Assembly (NCBI RefSeq): GCF_018982965.1
Contig: NZ_JACBYP010000018.1
Location: forward strand, 31,022 to 95,021
Length of the DNA: 64,000 bases
Source: Streptomyces mayonensis
Lineage (GTDB): Bacteria > Actinomycetota > Actinomycetes > Streptomycetales > Streptomycetaceae
Direction: 5' to 3'
The notes beneath the pieces are model-generated. The model made no database searches. It saw only the letters and a program-made list of their open reading frames with translations, and was not told the DNA's origin. Position 1 is the stretch's first letter. Every line of letters starts with the position of its first letter. The translations under genes were made by a program, and so were the position numbers. Below, one piece after another: positions 62,923 to 64,000 of this stretch.

Positions 62923-64000
62923 ATGCGGGACGCCGTACGGCCGCTCGATGTCGACGAGCCCACGGCCGTGGGGCCCTACCGGCTGCTCGGCCGGCTGGGC
63001 TCCGGCGGCATGGGCCGGGTCTACCTGGGCCGCAGCGCCGGCGGCCGCACGGTCGCGGTGAAGATCGTGCACCCGCACTTCGCGCTGGACGAGGAGTTCC
63101 GCACCAGGTTCCGGCGCGAGGTGGACGCGGCGAGGCGCGTCGGCGCCGCCTGGACCGCGCCGGTCCTGGACGCCGACCCCGAGGCGCGCGTGCCGTGGGT
63201 CGCCACGGCGTACGCGGCCGGCCCCTCCCTCACGGCGGCCGTGGCGGACGGCGGCCCGCTGCCCGCCCACTCGGTACGGGCGCTCGGCGCGGGCCTCGGC
63301 GAGGCGCTGGCGGCGGTGCACGAGCTGGGCCTCGTCCACCGCGACGTGAAGCCGTCCAACGTCCTCCTCACCCTCGACGGCCCCCTCCTGATCGACTTCG
63401 GCATCGCCCGTGCCACGGACGGCACCGCCTCCCTGACCTCGACCGGAGTCTCGGTCGGCTCGCCGGGCTACATGTCCCCGGAGCAGATCCTCGGCAAGGG
63501 CGTGACGGGCGCGGCAGACGTCTTCTCGCTGGGCGCGGTCCTGGCGTACGCGGCAACCGGACGGCCTCCCTTCCCCGGGGACTCCTCGGCGGCGCTGCTC
63601 TACAAGGTCGTCCACGAGGAACCGCAGCTCGACGGCCTGGCCGACCTGGACGGTGACGTGCGCGACCTGACCGCGTCCTGCCTCGCCAAGGACCCGTCCG
63701 CCCGCCCGTCCCCCGGCGAAGTGGCCCGGCGCCTGGCCCCCGGGGGCGCGGCCCGCCTGGTGACCGGCGGCTGGCTGCCGGGCGCGCTGGTGGAACAGGT
63801 CAGCCGCGGCGCCGTACAGCTGCTGAACCTGGAGGCGGCGTCGGAGGCGCCCGCGGGGGAGGCGTCGGGACCCGTGGGGTTCAGCCGGCCGTCGGTGGCG
63901 GCGGGCGACGAGGCCGCTGTGGGGGCGGCGGGCGAAGCCGGGACGGCGACCCCGGCCTCCGGTGTCTTCGGCCCGCCCCCGCAGATGCCACCGACCACCC
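62923..64000 (+). CDS. Ser/Thr protein kinase (cut at the right edge)
   Basis: At least 359 aa, without a stop in the window. Kinase domain: RLGSGGMGRVYLG, Lys in VAVKIV, HRDVKPSNVLL, DFGIARA, GSPGYMSPEQ. After ~residue 275 a low-complexity Ala/Gly/Glu-rich region begins. It resembles the kinase at 42342 in its catalytic part. ATG 62923 with GGAGGGG upstream is preferred over GTG 62914. Confidence 0.9.
   Translation, partial: MRDAVRPLDVDEPTAVGPYRLLGRLGSGGMGRVYLGRSAGGRTVAVKIVHPHFALDEEFRTRFRREVDAARRVGAAWTAPVLDADPEARVPWVATAYAAGPSLTAAVADGGPLPAHSVRALGAGLGEALAAVHELGLVHRDVKPSNVLLTLDGPLLIDFGIARATDGTASLTSTGVSVGSPGYMSPEQILGKGVTGAADVFSLGAVLAYAATGRPPFPGDSSAALLYKVVHEEPQLDGLADLDGDVRDLTASCLAKDPSARPSPGEVARRLAPGGAARLVTGGWLPGALVEQVSRGAVQLLNLEAASEAPAGEASGPVGFSRPSVAAGDEAAVGAAGEAGTATPASGVFGPPPQMPPTT

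Overview
The window is high-GC actinobacterial DNA and reads as a Streptomyces chromosome. Evidence: GTG/TTG starts, GTGA and ATGA stop-start overlaps, DUF397, DUF5753 and DUF2637 families, a futalosine-type menaquinone gene set, system II cytochrome c maturation genes, and a common Streptomyces intergenic repeat. It divides into a left accessory block (1-6.4 kb), an integrated element (6.4-30.0 kb) and conserved chromosome (30.0-64.0 kb).

Left block (1-6.4 kb): the tail of an unrecognised gene; a perfect 14-bp CebR/CelR-type operator (543-556); then a co-directional group of an RmlD-like sugar-nucleotide reductase, a two-part protein with a C-terminal aminoglycoside-phosphotransferase-fold kinase, a cupin and a HAD phosphatase-like protein. 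A CmtR-type metal sensor and a cation-diffusion-facilitator exporter with a Cys-rich tail follow. A small flavoprotein-gene fragment lies just left of the element.

Integrated element (about 6420-29953): its ends are marked by two copies of the 3' end of one host gene. The full copy is at 29953-30390. A 25-codon fragment at 6420-6494 encodes the same residues with only synonymous changes. Just inside each end is a pair of ATGTGCCC repeats spaced 11 bp, the expected layout for integrase arm sites. The backbone is relaxase, MobC, a DUF2637 membrane protein, a DUF3631 ATPase, a small excisionase-like protein, an XRE regulator and a tyrosine integrase. I see no FtsK/TraB-type DNA pump, so it looks like a mobilizable rather than self-conjugating element. 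A decayed integrase tail sits beside attR, while the long integrase gene lies 3 kb further in and its frame runs on into an opposing gene; this suggests recombination between related elements. Cargo includes a three-gene set (NERD nuclease-like protein, 1524-aa SF1 helicase with a C-terminal nuclease domain, AbiJ/HEPN-like protein), which is the best candidate here for an undescribed defence system. An unknown protein on the opposite strand, a group of Streptomyces-type regulators, a 2H phosphoesterase, a flavoprotein and a second pair of unknown cargo genes are also present.

Chromosome (30-64 kb): hemL and a histidine phosphatase; a Tat lipoprotein with a NodB-like deacetylase domain; a ResA-CcdA-ResB-CcsB cytochrome c maturation operon; an orphan condensation-domain protein; a secreted hydrolase; a TetR regulator; a Ser/Thr kinase with a ricin-type lectin domain; menaquinone genes mqnL, mqnP, mqnM, mqnE and, 12 kb on, mqnA; UdgX; a Cys-containing leader peptide ahead of a DAACS-family transporter; a lipid module (TetR, MaoC-like protein, double-SDR reductase, thiolase, acyl-CoA synthetase) with paired TTAC...GTAA operators; a cold-shock protein; and a second Ser/Thr kinase cut by the right edge.
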